Assembly (NCBI GenBank): GCA_003268905.1
Contig: QLTU01000001.1
Span: forward strand, 62,001-126,000
Length of the DNA stretch: 64,000 nucleotides
Source of the DNA: Acidovorax defluvii
GTDB lineage: Bacteria > Pseudomonadota > Gammaproteobacteria > Burkholderiales > Burkholderiaceae_C
Reading direction: 5' to 3'
A program made the translations under genes and the position numbers. Positions within the stretch are counted from its first letter, which is position 1. Every line of letters begins with the position of its first letter. Shown piece by piece: positions 17,978 through 27,491 of the stretch. The notes below the pieces were generated by a model. It saw nothing but the letters and a program-made list of their open reading frames with translations, ran no database searches and was not told the DNA's origin.

Positions 17978-20569
17978 ATGACCGAAATTCACGCCCTGCG
18001 GAACGCCTACCGCCACGACAAGGCGGCCCTGCTGGCCACCATGCAGGCCACCGGCGCTTCCACCCGTGGCATCCGCTTGATGCTGCGCAAGCTCTCCGCC
18101 TTGGCGGGCGGGTTGCTGCAAGCCCTGTGGCAGCGCGCCCAGCTCCCAGCCGATCTGGCCCTGGTGGCCGTGGGCGGCTTTGGGCGCGACCAGCTGTTTC
18201 CTTATTCCGACGTCGATGTGCTGCTGCTGCTGCCTGAAGGTTGCACGACCGACTCAGGGTGCGAATTGCGCGCCCAGCTGGAGAGCTTTATTGGCAGCTG
18301 CTGGGATGCGGGCCTGGAAATCGGCTCCAGTGTGCGCACCGTGGCGGAGTGCCTGGCCGAATCGGCCCAGGATGTGACGGTGCAGACCTCGCTGCTGGAG
18401 GCCCGCCTGATTTGCGGCAATGGGGCACTGTTTGCACAGTTCCAGCAGCAATACAGCGCGCAACTGAACCCGCAGGCATTTCTGGTGGCCAAAACCCTCG
18501 AAATGCGCCAGCGGCACACCAAATACGAAAACACGCCCTACGCACTCGAACCCAACTGCAAGGAATCGCCCGGAGGCCTGCGCGACCTGCAGATGATTCT
18601 TTGGGTGGCACGCGCCGCCGGCCTGGGCCGCACCTGGAAAGAACTGGCCGCCAGCGGCATGGCCACGGCGTTTGAAGTGCGCCAGATCGAGCGCAACGAG
18701 GCCCTGCTGTGCCTGGTGCGCTCCCGCCTGCATGCCATTGCCGGGCGCCACGAGGACCGGCTGGTGTTTGACTTGCAGACCGCGGTGGCCGAATCGTTTG
18801 GCTACCGGTCACAAGCGCCCGATGGCACGCGCTTAGCCTTGCGCGCCAGCGAAGCCCTGATGCGCCGCTATTACTGGGCAGCCAAGGCCGTGTCGCAACT
18901 CAGCCAGATCCTGCTGCTCAACATCGAAGAGCGCCTGAACCCCTCGACCCACGCGCCGCGCCCCATCAACGCGCGCTTTTTCGAGAAAGCCGGGCTCATC
19001 GAGGTGGCCAGCGATGACCTGTACGAGCGCGATCCACACGCGATTCTGGAAACCTTTTTGCTGCACCAGACGACTGCCGGGCTCAAGGATCTCTCAGCCC
19101 GCACCCTGCGTGCGCTCTACAACGCGCGTGGCGTGATGGATGGCGCCTTCCGGCGCGACCCGGTCAACCGCGCCGCCTTCATGCGCATCCTCCAGCAACC
19201 CTCGGGCATCACGCATGCCATGCGGCTGATGAACCAGACCTCGGTGCTGGGGCGCTATTTGTGGGCGTTTCGCGGCATCGTGGGGCAGATGCAGCACGAC
19301 CTGTTCCATGTGTATACGGTGGACCAGCACATCCTGATGGTGTTGCGCAACATGCGCCGCTTCTTCATGGCCGAGCACACGCACGAGTACCCGTTTTGCT
19401 CGCAGCTTGCCGCTGGCTGGGACAAACCATGGATTCTTTATGTGGCGGCCCTTTTCCACGACATCGGCAAGGGCCGCGGCGGCGACCATTCGCAGATCGG
19501 CGCCATGGAAGTGCGGCGCTTTTGCCGACAGCATGGCGTGGACCGCGAAGACGCCCGGCTCATCGAGTTCCTGGTACGCGAGCACCTCACCATGAGCACG
19601 GTGGCGCAAAAGCAGGACCTGAGTGATCCGGACGTGATTGCCGCCTTTGCCCAACGTGTCGGCAATGAGCGCAACCTCACGGCCATGTACCTGCTCACTG
19701 TGGCAGACATCCGTGGCACCAGCCCCAAGGTCTGGAACGCCTGGAAAGGCAAGCTGCTGGAAGACCTGTACCGCGCCACCCTGCGCACGCTGGGTGGCCG
19801 GGCCCCCGACGCAGCCGCCGAGATCGAGGCCCGCAAGCGCGAGGCGCTGGTGTTGCTGGCACTCAACGCCCTGCCCTTGGAGGCGCACAAGGCGCTGTGG
19901 GCAACGCTGGATGTGAGCTACTTCATGCGCCACGAGGCGGCCGATATTGCATGGCACACCCGCCACCTCTCTCGCCATGTCGGTGCACCCCAGCCCGTGG
20001 TGCGCGCGCGCCAGTCGCTCGCGGGCGAGGGATTGCAGGTGATGGTTTACGCGCCCGATCAGGCAGATCTTTTTGCCCGTATCTGCAGCTATTTTGACCG
20101 TGCCGGCTTCAGCATTCTGGATGCGCGCGTGCACACGGCCAACAACGGCCATGCGCTCGACACCTTCCAGGTGGTGGCCTCTGCCCAGCCAGGCCATTAC
20201 CGCGAACTCACGCACATGGTCGAAAGTGACCTGATGCGCGCCATCGAAACCGGTGGCCCGCTGCCCGAGCCGGCCGTGCGGCGCGTGTCACGCCGCGTCA
20301 AGAGCTTTCCGGCGGCACCAAGGGTGACCTTGCGCCCCGACGAAAAAGCCCAGCGCTGGCTGCTGGGCATCTCGGCCAGCGACCGCGCCGGTTTGCTTTA
20401 TCTGGTGGCGCGCGTGCTGGCACGCCACCAGCTCAGCGTGCAACTGGCCAAGGTGAGTACGCTGGGCGAACGTGTCGAAGACACCTTTCTGATCCAGGGA
20501 CCCGAGCTGCAAAGCAACGCGCGGCAGATCGAGATCGAGACCGAGTTGCTGCAGGCGCTCTCGGCCTGA
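17978..20569 (+). CDS. glnD: [Protein-PII] uridylyltransferase/uridylyl-removing enzyme
   Basis: 863 aa, bifunctional nitrogen sensor that uridylylates and de-uridylylates PII according to glutamine. Nucleotidyltransferase motif GGFGRDQLFPYSDVDVLLLL (GGFGR at residues 66-70), central HD domain with FHDIGKGRGGDHS, and two C-terminal ACT domains (QVMVYAPDQADLFARICSYF and LGISASDRAGLLYLVARVLA). ATG 17978 (MTEIHALRNAYR) is chosen; a TTG two codons upstream is in frame but less likely. It lies 91 bp after map. Confidence 0.97.
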   Translation: MTEIHALRNAYRHDKAALLATMQATGASTRGIRLMLRKLSALAGGLLQALWQRAQLPADLALVAVGGFGRDQLFPYSDVDVLLLLPEGCTTDSGCELRAQLESFIGSCWDAGLEIGSSVRTVAECLAESAQDVTVQTSLLEARLICGNGALFAQFQQQYSAQLNPQAFLVAKTLEMRQRHTKYENTPYALEPNCKESPGGLRDLQMILWVARAAGLGRTWKELAASGMATAFEVRQIERNEALLCLVRSRLHAIAGRHEDRLVFDLQTAVAESFGYRSQAPDGTRLALRASEALMRRYYWAAKAVSQLSQILLLNIEERLNPSTHAPRPINARFFEKAGLIEVASDDLYERDPHAILETFLLHQTTAGLKDLSARTLRALYNARGVMDGAFRRDPVNRAAFMRILQQPSGITHAMRLMNQTSVLGRYLWAFRGIVGQMQHDLFHVYTVDQHILMVLRNMRRFFMAEHTHEYPFCSQLAAGWDKPWILYVAALFHDIGKGRGGDHSQIGAMEVRRFCRQHGVDREDARLIEFLVREHLTMSTVAQKQDLSDPDVIAAFAQRVGNERNLTAMYLLTVADIRGTSPKVWNAWKGKLLEDLYRATLRTLGGRAPDAAAEIEARKREALVLLALNALPLEAHKALWATLDVSYFMRHEAADIAWHTRHLSRHVGAPQPVVRARQSLAGEGLQVMVYAPDQADLFARICSYFDRAGFSILDARVHTANNGHALDTFQVVASAQPGHYRELTHMVESDLMRAIETGGPLPEPAVRRVSRRVKSFPAAPRVTLRPDEKAQRWLLGISASDRAGLLYLVARVLARHQLSVQLAKVSTLGERVEDTFLIQGPELQSNARQIEIETELLQALSA

Positions 20570-20644
20570 GCGAGTCTGAATGTGTGCCTGGGTGTCCGCC
20601 CGCCGACGCAGTGTTGGCGGGTGGGCCCAGACATCTCCAGGCGA

Positions 20645-20962
20645 TCACGCCGGGTGGCTGTCGCTGGCGTCGTAAGCGGTCAGCACACGGTGCGCCACCA
20701 TGTCCAGAGCAGGCCGGGTGTTGCCCTGCTTGTCTGTCCAGACCCGTGGCGTAAGCCCACCGGCCAGGGCAATGGGTTCGCCCTCTCCCAGCGCCTGCAG
20801 GGCCGAGCACACAGCGGGCTCAAAACCGATCACATTCACGATCAGCGTTTCGCCATCGCCACTGGCGGCCAGCACTTTGGCCACGGCAAAGGGCTTGCCT
20901 GCCTTGTCGATGCGCTGTTCCGCCGGCCCAAAAAGCTTTCCGGCAACAAGTCCACTGATCAT
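20645..20962 (-). CDS. Single-stranded DNA-binding (OB-fold) protein
   Basis: 105 aa, resembling the short SSB-like proteins common in Burkholderiales: ISGLVAGKLFGPAEQRIDKAGKPFAVAKVLA, then GDGETLIVNVIGFE and a GGLTPRVWTDKQGNTRPALDMVA segment typical of the OB strand pattern. It lacks the acidic C-terminal tip of the replication SSB, so it is probably an accessory paralogue. ATG 20962 starts the OB fold; the longer frame upstream has no recognisable sequence. Confidence 0.7.
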   Translation of the reverse strand: MISGLVAGKLFGPAEQRIDKAGKPFAVAKVLAASGDGETLIVNVIGFEPAVCSALQALGEGEPIALAGGLTPRVWTDKQGNTRPALDMVAHRVLTAYDASDSHPA

Positions 20963-21594
20963 GAAATTTCCAATTGGGGGAATAAGAACGGTGCCAGGCA
21001 GGTTGACCCTGAACGCGTGTAAAAAAGCCCAAAGCCAATTGGCCAGGGACTTTGGGTAGTTTGCCATCCACTTGCCAACCATGGCAGGCGCGGCGGGGCT
21101 CCAACTGCGCACACACCCAAGGCAATGCGTTGAAACAGGATTTTTGAAGTGGTCGCAGGCTTGCGGCAACGATTCCGGAAAATCAGCCCGAAACCCGCCC
21201 CAACGCGGATTCTGTCACAGATCTTCGCTCTCTTTCGCCCCCATCCAAGCCCACTTTTGTCGGGTCGGAGGGGCGCAGCGTCCAGCTGGCGAGCCGGTAA
21301 AGAGCCACGCCCGCTTCCCAAACGCCTGCCCGGTAGTCATTGCTCATCGGGTCTGACCACAGCCACTCTGAAAACGGCCACCAATCCTGGATTCAATCGC
21401 CGGGAGCAAATCGCCTGGCATTCCGCAGTAATACACTCAAGATTATTTAATATTTCATTAATATATGAATATTAAAATTATAAGTTTTGCATAAAATTAA
21501 ATACGAAAATATTAACTTTTTTGCTTGACATTCATCAAAACAATATATATCCGCGGAAGAAATAATAATCGAAACATAATATCAGGTAATACTT
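20963..21594. other. Long intergenic region with AT-rich promoter of ttrBCA
   Basis: No gene seen. The left 450 bp has normal base composition. From about 21420 to 21590 the sequence is strongly AT-rich, unlike all surrounding DNA, and contains the FNR-type box at 21525-21538. Confidence 0.7.
21525..21538 (+). promoter_or_regulatory. FNR/Anr box upstream of ttrBCA
   Basis: TTGAC-ATTC-ATCAA, one base from the FNR consensus TTGAT-N4-ATCAA. The centre is 63 bp before the ttrB ATG; a class II site would place the TSS near 21573 with an AATAAT-like -10 near 21561. Salmonella ttrBCA also needs FNR. Confidence 0.7.
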
Positions 21595-22383
21595 ATGTCC
21601 ACACCCACACCCTCCCCTCGTCCCCAAGCCTTGAACACGCCGCAACTTGGCAAGCGCACGTTCCTGCAGGAGCTTGTGGGCATGGCCACGGCTTTTGGTT
21701 TGGCAGGTGCCGGCCACGCTGCCAGCCCTTCCGCCACCACCCAGCCCCCGCGCCGCCCTGGCATGGAGGGCAAACGCTTCGGCATGCTGGTGGACATGCG
21801 CAAGTGCATCGGCTGTCAGGCCTGCACGGTGAGCTGCTCGGTGGAAAACCTGCCACCTATCGGCCAGTTCCGCACCACGGTGCTGCAGTACGAGATCGAC
21901 AAGCCCGGCGGCGCGGCACCCGCCATGGTCAGCCTGCCACGTCTGTGCAACCACTGCGACGAGCCGCCCTGCGTGCCCGTGTGTCCGGTGCAGGCCACCT
22001 TTCAGCGCACCGACGGCATCGTGCTGGTGGACAACGAGCGCTGCGTGGGCTGCGGCTATTGCGTGCAGGCCTGCCCCTACGACGCGCGCTTCATCAACCA
22101 CGAGACGCAGACGGCCGACAAGTGCACCTTTTGCGAGCACCGGCTGGAAGTCGGACTGCTGCCGGCCTGCGTGGAAAGCTGCGTGGGCGGCGCGCGGGTG
22201 ATCGGCGACCTGAACGACCAGGACAGCGAGATCAACCGCCGCATGGCCGAGCACAAGGATGAGATCAAGGTGCTCAAGCCCGGCATGAACACGGCGCCGC
22301 GCGTGTACTACATCGGCCTGCCCGACGAGTTCGTCAACGGCGTGGACGGTCAGGCCAGCGTGCGCCTGGTGTCCGAGCACTAA
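21595..22383 (+). CDS. ttrB: Tetrathionate reductase iron-sulfur subunit
   Basis: 262 aa. Four cysteine clusters, CIGCQACTVSC, CNHCDEPPCVPVCP, CVGCGYCVQACPY and CTFCEHRLEVGLLPACVESC, predict four [4Fe-4S] centres as in DmsB/NrfC/TtrB. The N-terminus GKRTFLQELVG followed by a hydrophobic stretch looks like a Tat-type signal. It transfers electrons from TtrC to TtrA. The gene order B-C-A matches Salmonella ttrBCA, which supports the name over other ferredoxin-like subunits. First gene behind the FNR box. Confidence 0.85.
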   Translation: MSTPTPSPRPQALNTPQLGKRTFLQELVGMATAFGLAGAGHAASPSATTQPPRRPGMEGKRFGMLVDMRKCIGCQACTVSCSVENLPPIGQFRTTVLQYEIDKPGGAAPAMVSLPRLCNHCDEPPCVPVCPVQATFQRTDGIVLVDNERCVGCGYCVQACPYDARFINHETQTADKCTFCEHRLEVGLLPACVESCVGGARVIGDLNDQDSEINRRMAEHKDEIKVLKPGMNTAPRVYYIGLPDEFVNGVDGQASVRLVSEH

Positions 22384-22397
22384 CGAAGGAGCCGACC

Positions 22398-23438
22398 ATG
22401 CAGATCATCGAACTTCTGACCCCGCATTACGAAGCCGCCTGGCTGCCTTGGGCAGTGCAGTATTTCTTTCTGGCCGGTGTGGCCACGGGTGCAGCCCTGC
22501 TTACCGCCTTGTGCAGCTGGGACTCAACCGGCAGCTCCTTGCAGCGCCTGCTGCCGGTGGCCGTGCTGACGCTTGCCGTCAGCGCCATTGCCGCGCCCGT
22601 TTCGCTGCTGGCCGACCTGCACCAGCCTGCCCGTTTTTGGCACTTCTATGCCCATTTCACGCCCTGGTCGTGGATGTCGGTGGGCGCGCTGCTGCTGCCG
22701 GTGTTTGTCATGCTGTCCGTGGCCCTGTGCGCCAGCTGGTGGCTGGGCAAGACCCACTGGATGCGCCTGCTGTCTCCGCTGCTGGTGCTCTCGGCGCTGT
22801 CCATCACGGTCTATACAGGTGCCGAAATGATGGCAGTGCGCTCACGCCCGCTGTGGAACACGATGTGGGTACCGGTCAACCTGGCGCTTACCGGCTGGCT
22901 GGCCACGGTGGGCGTGGCCTTCGTGCTGGAGCGCTTCTTGCCCGCCGCGCTGCGCCCCGGTGCCGCCGCCCTGCAGTTGCTTCGCGGCTTGGGGCTGGCA
23001 CTGGCCGCTGCGCTGGTGGCCGTGGCCGCGGCCTGGGCGTTGACGGGGATGAACGGTGGCAGTCCGTCCTTCGACGCAGCGCTGCGCCTGTGGAACGACT
23101 TCCCCGTCTGGCGCATGACCATGGTGGGTTCTGCCATTGGCGGCGCAGCCGTGGTGGGTGCGCTGCTGCGTGGCCGCCATCGGCTGGGTGCCAGAGGCTA
23201 CACGCTGGTGCTGGGCCTGGGGCTGGCTGCCAGCGCCTGGGTCTTCCGCTGGGCACTGTTCATGGGCGTGCAGGGGGTTCCGAAGTTTGGCGCAGGCCTG
23301 TACCTGTACCACATGCCAATGGGCGGCGACGGCCTCTTGGGCATGGTCGGCGTGGCCGGACTGTGCGTGGCGCTGGTGGCGTTGGCCAGCTGGGCACTGG
23401 AGCTGTTTCCCGCCCGTCAGGCCAAGGCAGTCGCCTGA
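22398..23438 (+). CDS. ttrC: Tetrathionate reductase membrane subunit (NrfD/PsrC family)
   Basis: 346 aa with about nine hydrophobic segments, NrfD/PsrC/TtrC family. It oxidises quinol and anchors the TtrAB complex to the periplasmic face of the membrane. WAVQYFFLAGVATGAALLTAL and LADLHQPARFWHFY are characteristic of the family. A good GAAGGAG Shine-Dalgarno precedes the ATG, 14 bp after ttrB. Followed by a 120-bp gap that contains a palindromic repeat before ttrA. Confidence 0.85.
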   Translation: MQIIELLTPHYEAAWLPWAVQYFFLAGVATGAALLTALCSWDSTGSSLQRLLPVAVLTLAVSAIAAPVSLLADLHQPARFWHFYAHFTPWSWMSVGALLLPVFVMLSVALCASWWLGKTHWMRLLSPLLVLSALSITVYTGAEMMAVRSRPLWNTMWVPVNLALTGWLATVGVAFVLERFLPAALRPGAAALQLLRGLGLALAAALVAVAAAWALTGMNGGSPSFDAALRLWNDFPVWRMTMVGSAIGGAAVVGALLRGRHRLGARGYTLVLGLGLAASAWVFRWALFMGVQGVPKFGAGLYLYHMPMGGDGLLGMVGVAGLCVALVALASWALELFPARQAKAVA

Positions 23439-23477
23439 CGGTGATCCTTGCATTAGATATCCATTCAAATTGGCATA

Positions 23478-23526
23478 AAACCCAATGCAGACAAGCGCTA
23501 GCAGCTATATAAATAATAGCATTAGA
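23478..23526. repeat. Palindromic repeat copy between ttrC and ttrA
   Basis: ACAAGCGCTAGCAGCTAT followed by ATAAATAATAGCATTA, close to the consensus. It lies inside the presumed operon. Confidence 0.85.
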
Positions 23527-23558
23527 TGACTGCTGCGCTGACATGAAAGAGACTTCCC

Positions 23559-26500
23559 ATGACCGACAAAAACCAACCTCCCGTTCCTCAACACGCTGGC
23601 AGCACTGACACCAGCCCCGAAATGAACCGCCGCCGCATGCTGCTGCGCGGCGGCGCCGTGGCCGGTGGCCTGGCTGCGTTTGCCGCCGGATACGGCGAGA
23701 CGGTGGTCAAGGGAGCCAAGGGCCTGGTTACGGGCACATCCGGCACACCCACCAAAAGCGCCACACGCGCAAACGCACTGACACCAGAGTTCCGCATCGA
23801 CCCCGTGACGGGCCAGCTCACCACCCAGCCTGGCCAGGTGGTCAGCCCCAGCAGCTGCCTGGGCTGCTGGACACAGTGCGGTATCCGTGTGCGTGTCGAC
23901 ACCGGGCACAACCAAATCCTGCGCGTCGCCGGCAACCCCTACCACCCGCTGGCCACCACGCACCATGCACCCATGGAAACGCCGGTGCGTGAGGTGTACG
24001 CCATGCTGGGCGGCGACAACGGCCTGGAAGGCCGCGCCACCAGCTGTGCGCGCGGCTCGGCCATGTTCGAGCACCAGACCGCACCGCATCGCGTGCTGCA
24101 GCCGCTCAAGCGGGTGGGCCCGCGCGGCTCGGGCCAATGGAAGACCATCGCGTTCGAGGATCTGGTCAAGGAAATCTGTGAAGGCGGCGACCTGTTCGGC
24201 GAAGGCCATGTGGACGGACTGCGGGCCATCCGCGATGTGCAAACGCTGATCGACCCCGAGAACCCCGAATACGGCCCAAAGGCCAACCAGCTATTGGTGA
24301 CCGATGCCTCCAACGAAGGTCGCACGCCCTTGATCAACCGCTTTGCCCGCCAGTCTTTTGGCACCGTGAACGTGTCCAACCACGGCGCCTACTGCGGCCA
24401 GACCTACCGGGTGGGCACGGCAGCCGCCTTGGGCAACCTTGCCGGCATGCCCCACGGCAAGCCAGACTGGAAGAACTCGCGTTTCGGTTTGTTTATCGGC
24501 ACCGCGCCGGCACAGGCTGGCAACCCCTTTCAGCGAATGGGACGTGAGCTGTCCGAGGCACGCTCGCGTGCACAGAACACGTACCAGTACGTGGTTGTCT
24601 CGCCCATCCTGCCCATGTCCTCCAGCCATGCGGCAGGTGACTACAACCGATGGTTGCCCATCAAGCCCACCACCGATCTCGCTCTGGTCATGGGCATGAT
24701 CCGCTGGATCATTGACAACGAGCGCTACGACGTCCGGTTCCTCAGCCAGCCCGGTCCGTCCGCCATGGCCGCCGCAGGCGAGGCCGCGTGGAGCAACGCC
24801 AGCCACCTGCTGATCAACGATGCGAAGCATCCGCGTTACGGGCAGTTCTTGCGCGGAGCGGACTTGGGGCTGCCCCTGCCCGAGCCGGTGGACGAGAAAA
24901 CACCCGCCGAAGATGTGTATGTGGTGCAACTGGCCGACGGCAGCCTTGCCCCGCACACCGTGGCCCAGCCCGCTGAGCTGGTGGTGCAGCGCGACTTCAC
25001 CCCGATCAAGGCAGCTGACGCCACCGAGGAGCCCTCGCCGATGGCCGTCTGCACATCGTTCGTCAAACTGCGCGAAGAAGCGCGGCGCCAGACGCTGCAG
25101 GAATACTCGGACAAGTGCGGCGTGCCGTTGAAGGACATTGAAGATCTGGCGCGCGAATTCACCAGCCACGGCAAGCAGGCCGTGGCCAACTCGCACGGCG
25201 GCACCATGAGCGGTGCAGGTTTTTACACCGCCTACGCCATCGCCATGCTGAACAACCTGATCGGCAACCTCAACGTCAAGGGCGGCTGGGTTCTTGATGC
25301 CGGCCCCTTCGGCCCCTTTGGCCCTGGCCCGCGCTACAACTTTGCGCAGTTCCCTGGCGCGGTCAAACCCACGGGTGTGGCCCTTTCACGCACGCGCTTC
25401 CCCTACGAAAAAACCAGCGAATTCAAACGCAAAAAGGAAGCCGGCCAGAACCCCTATCCCGCCAAGGCTCCGTGGTATCCCGCCCCCGGGGGCATGAGCA
25501 GCGAAATGCTGGCCGCCGGCCTGCTGGGCTACCCCTACCCGGTGAAGGCGTGGGTCAACCACATGGGCAACCCGGTGTATGCCATCTGCGGTTTCGAGAA
25601 CACGCTGGTGGACGCCATCAAAGACCCGAAGAAGCTGCCGCTGTTCATCTCGGTGGACCCGTTCATCAACGAGACCTCGGCCCTGGCCGACTACATCGTG
25701 CCCGACACCGTGACCTACGAGAGCTGGGGCATCGGCGCCCCATGGGCCGACGTGGTTGCCAAGAGCTCTACCGTGCGCTGGCCCGTGGTCGAACCCGCCA
25801 CCGCCAGGACCACCGACGGCAAGCCCGTAAGCTTTGAAAGCTTCGTGTTCGCTGTCGCCAAACAGCTGGACCTTCCCGGCTTCGGCAAGAACGCCATGAG
25901 CACCAAAGAGGGCGAACCGCTGGACCTGGAGTCGTCCGAAGACTTCTACCTGCGTGGCATGTGCAACATTGCCTACCAGGCCGGCAAGCCTGTGCCCGAA
26001 GCCAGCGAGGACGACATCGCCATCACCGGCCTCACCCGCTGGATGCCCGATCTGGAAAAGCGCCTCAAACCCGAGGAAGTGCGCCGCGTTGCCATGGTGA
26101 TGAGCCGCGGCGGGCGCTTCGACAAGATCGACGACGCCTGGAACGGCGAACAGGTCAAGGCCGCCCACAAGTTCCCGGTGCAGCTTTGGCACGAAGGCCT
26201 GGCCAAGATGCGCCACTCGATGACGGGCGAGCGCTACGTGGGCTGCCCCACCTGGTACCCCACCCGCTTTGCCAGCGGTACGAGCATGCGCGAGCATTTC
26301 CCCGAAAGCGACTGGCCGCTCACCCTGAGCTCCTACAAATCCAACCTGATGAGCTCGATGTCGATTGCGGCCTCGCGCCTGCGCCAGGTGCACCCACACA
26401 ACCCCATCAGCCTCAACAGGGACGACGCGGCCCGGCTGGGCATTGCCAACGGCGACCGCATCGAGGTCAGCACCCCCGGAGCGCGTGTGCAAGGCGTGGC

Positions 26501-26753
26501 ACTGGTGCGTGGGGGCATTGCACAGGGGGCAGTGGCCATCGAATACGGCTACGGACACAAGCAACTGGGTGCCGTGGCCCATACCGTGGATGGCAAGCTC
26601 ACCGCCCACAACCCGCAGCACGGTCAGGGCGTGAATCTGAACAGCCTGGGCTTTGCCGACCCTACGCGGCCCGCCAAGGACAACGTCTGGATTGACTGGG
26701 TGTCGGGCGCGGTGGTTCGGCAGGGGCTGCCGGTCAAAGTGCGGCGCGTGTAA
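23559..26753 (+). CDS. ttrA: Tetrathionate reductase catalytic subunit (molybdopterin)
   Basis: 1064 aa, close to the 1020 of Salmonella TtrA. Twin-arginine signal NRRRMLLRGGAV at residues 23-34 exports the folded protein. The N-terminal [4Fe-4S] motif is C100-x2-C103-x3-C107 with a fourth Cys in ATSCARGSA. NHGAYCGQTYR contains Cys279, a candidate molybdenum ligand. The C-terminal molybdopterin dinucleotide-binding part includes PHNPISLNRDDAARLGIANGD and ends normally. It reduces tetrathionate to thiosulfate as terminal acceptor of anaerobic respiration; a related polysulfide or arsenate-type substrate cannot be excluded. Confidence 0.87.
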   Translation: MTDKNQPPVPQHAGSTDTSPEMNRRRMLLRGGAVAGGLAAFAAGYGETVVKGAKGLVTGTSGTPTKSATRANALTPEFRIDPVTGQLTTQPGQVVSPSSCLGCWTQCGIRVRVDTGHNQILRVAGNPYHPLATTHHAPMETPVREVYAMLGGDNGLEGRATSCARGSAMFEHQTAPHRVLQPLKRVGPRGSGQWKTIAFEDLVKEICEGGDLFGEGHVDGLRAIRDVQTLIDPENPEYGPKANQLLVTDASNEGRTPLINRFARQSFGTVNVSNHGAYCGQTYRVGTAAALGNLAGMPHGKPDWKNSRFGLFIGTAPAQAGNPFQRMGRELSEARSRAQNTYQYVVVSPILPMSSSHAAGDYNRWLPIKPTTDLALVMGMIRWIIDNERYDVRFLSQPGPSAMAAAGEAAWSNASHLLINDAKHPRYGQFLRGADLGLPLPEPVDEKTPAEDVYVVQLADGSLAPHTVAQPAELVVQRDFTPIKAADATEEPSPMAVCTSFVKLREEARRQTLQEYSDKCGVPLKDIEDLAREFTSHGKQAVANSHGGTMSGAGFYTAYAIAMLNNLIGNLNVKGGWVLDAGPFGPFGPGPRYNFAQFPGAVKPTGVALSRTRFPYEKTSEFKRKKEAGQNPYPAKAPWYPAPGGMSSEMLAAGLLGYPYPVKAWVNHMGNPVYAICGFENTLVDAIKDPKKLPLFISVDPFINETSALADYIVPDTVTYESWGIGAPWADVVAKSSTVRWPVVEPATARTTDGKPVSFESFVFAVAKQLDLPGFGKNAMSTKEGEPLDLESSEDFYLRGMCNIAYQAGKPVPEASEDDIAITGLTRWMPDLEKRLKPEEVRRVAMVMSRGGRFDKIDDAWNGEQVKAAHKFPVQLWHEGLAKMRHSMTGERYVGCPTWYPTRFASGTSMREHFPESDWPLTLSSYKSNLMSSMSIAASRLRQVHPHNPISLNRDDAARLGIANGDRIEVSTPGARVQGVALVRGGIAQGAVAIEYGYGHKQLGAVAHTVDGKLTAHNPQHGQGVNLNSLGFADPTRPAKDNVWIDWVSGAVVRQGLPVKVRRV

Positions 26754-26814
26754 GGGAGGCCGGCCAGCAGGGCCGCCTTCCTACAATGCACGCACTCCCC
26801 CACAGCCGCACTCC

Positions 26815-27192
26815 ATGCACATTTTGATCCTCGAAGACAACACCCTGGTTGCCAGCGGCATCCAGACCGGGCTGGAACTGCATGGCTTCACCAGCGACAC
26901 GGCGGCCAGCGTGGCCCAGGCCAGAGCCCACATGGCCCGCCGTGGCTTTGATGCCTGCGTGCTGGACCTGGGCCTGCCCGATGGCGACGGCATCGACCTG
27001 CTGCGCCACTGGCGCGCGCAGGGGCGGGATGTGCCGGTGCTCATCCTCACCGCACGCGGCACCATCGAGGACAAGATGGCCGGTTTTCAGACGGGCACCG
27101 ATGACTACCTGACCAAGCCCTTCGATCTGCAGGAGCTGGTGATGCGACTGCGCGCGTTGCTGCGCCCGCGGGCGGGCGTGCCGGCGATCTGA
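26815..27192 (+). pseudogene. Response regulator receiver domain (5' part of split gene)
   Basis: 125 aa, OmpR/PhoB-type receiver with acidic pocket E7-D8, phosphoacceptor D51 (VLDLGLPDG) and K101 (LTKPFD). It stops right after the receiver (LLRPRAGVPAI) where a linker should continue. The next frame supplies RAGDLMMLGD and the DNA-binding domain, so a single-base change in the GC-rich run 27165-27180 accounts for the split. It lies 62 bp after ttrA and upstream of its histidine kinase. If both halves are made they could overlap-couple through TGATG at 27190-27194, but a receiver alone could not bind DNA. Confidence 0.75.
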
Positions 27193-27491
27193 TGATGCTG
27201 GGCGACTGCCAGGTCAACATGGCGACGGGCGAGATCTCCCGCGAAGGCAAGCCCGTGGAGATTGCGCGCCGCGAATGGGCGCTGCTGTCGGCACTGGTGC
27301 AGGCGCGCGGGCGCGTGCTGAGCCCGGCGCAGCTGCACGACAGTCTCTATGGACTGGACCTGGACGCGGGCAGCAACACCGTCAACGTGCACGTGCACCA
27401 CCTGCGCAAGAAGCTGGGTGCCGACGTGATCGACACCGTGCGCGGTCAAGGTTTTCGCCTTGGCGCCCGCTACTGCGACAGCACGACATGA
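27192..27491 (+). pseudogene. Response regulator DNA-binding domain (3' part of split gene)
   Basis: 99 aa with the winged-helix Trans_reg_C fold: EIARREWALLSALVQARGRVLSPAQL, NTVNVHVHHLRKKLG and VRGQGFRLG. Joined to the receiver at 26815-27192 it would make a normal OmpR-class regulator of about 224 aa, similar to TctD/QseB. The stop overlaps the kinase start (ATGA at 27488-27491). Salmonella TtrR belongs to another class, so this pair is not an orthologue of TtrSR. Confidence 0.75.
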
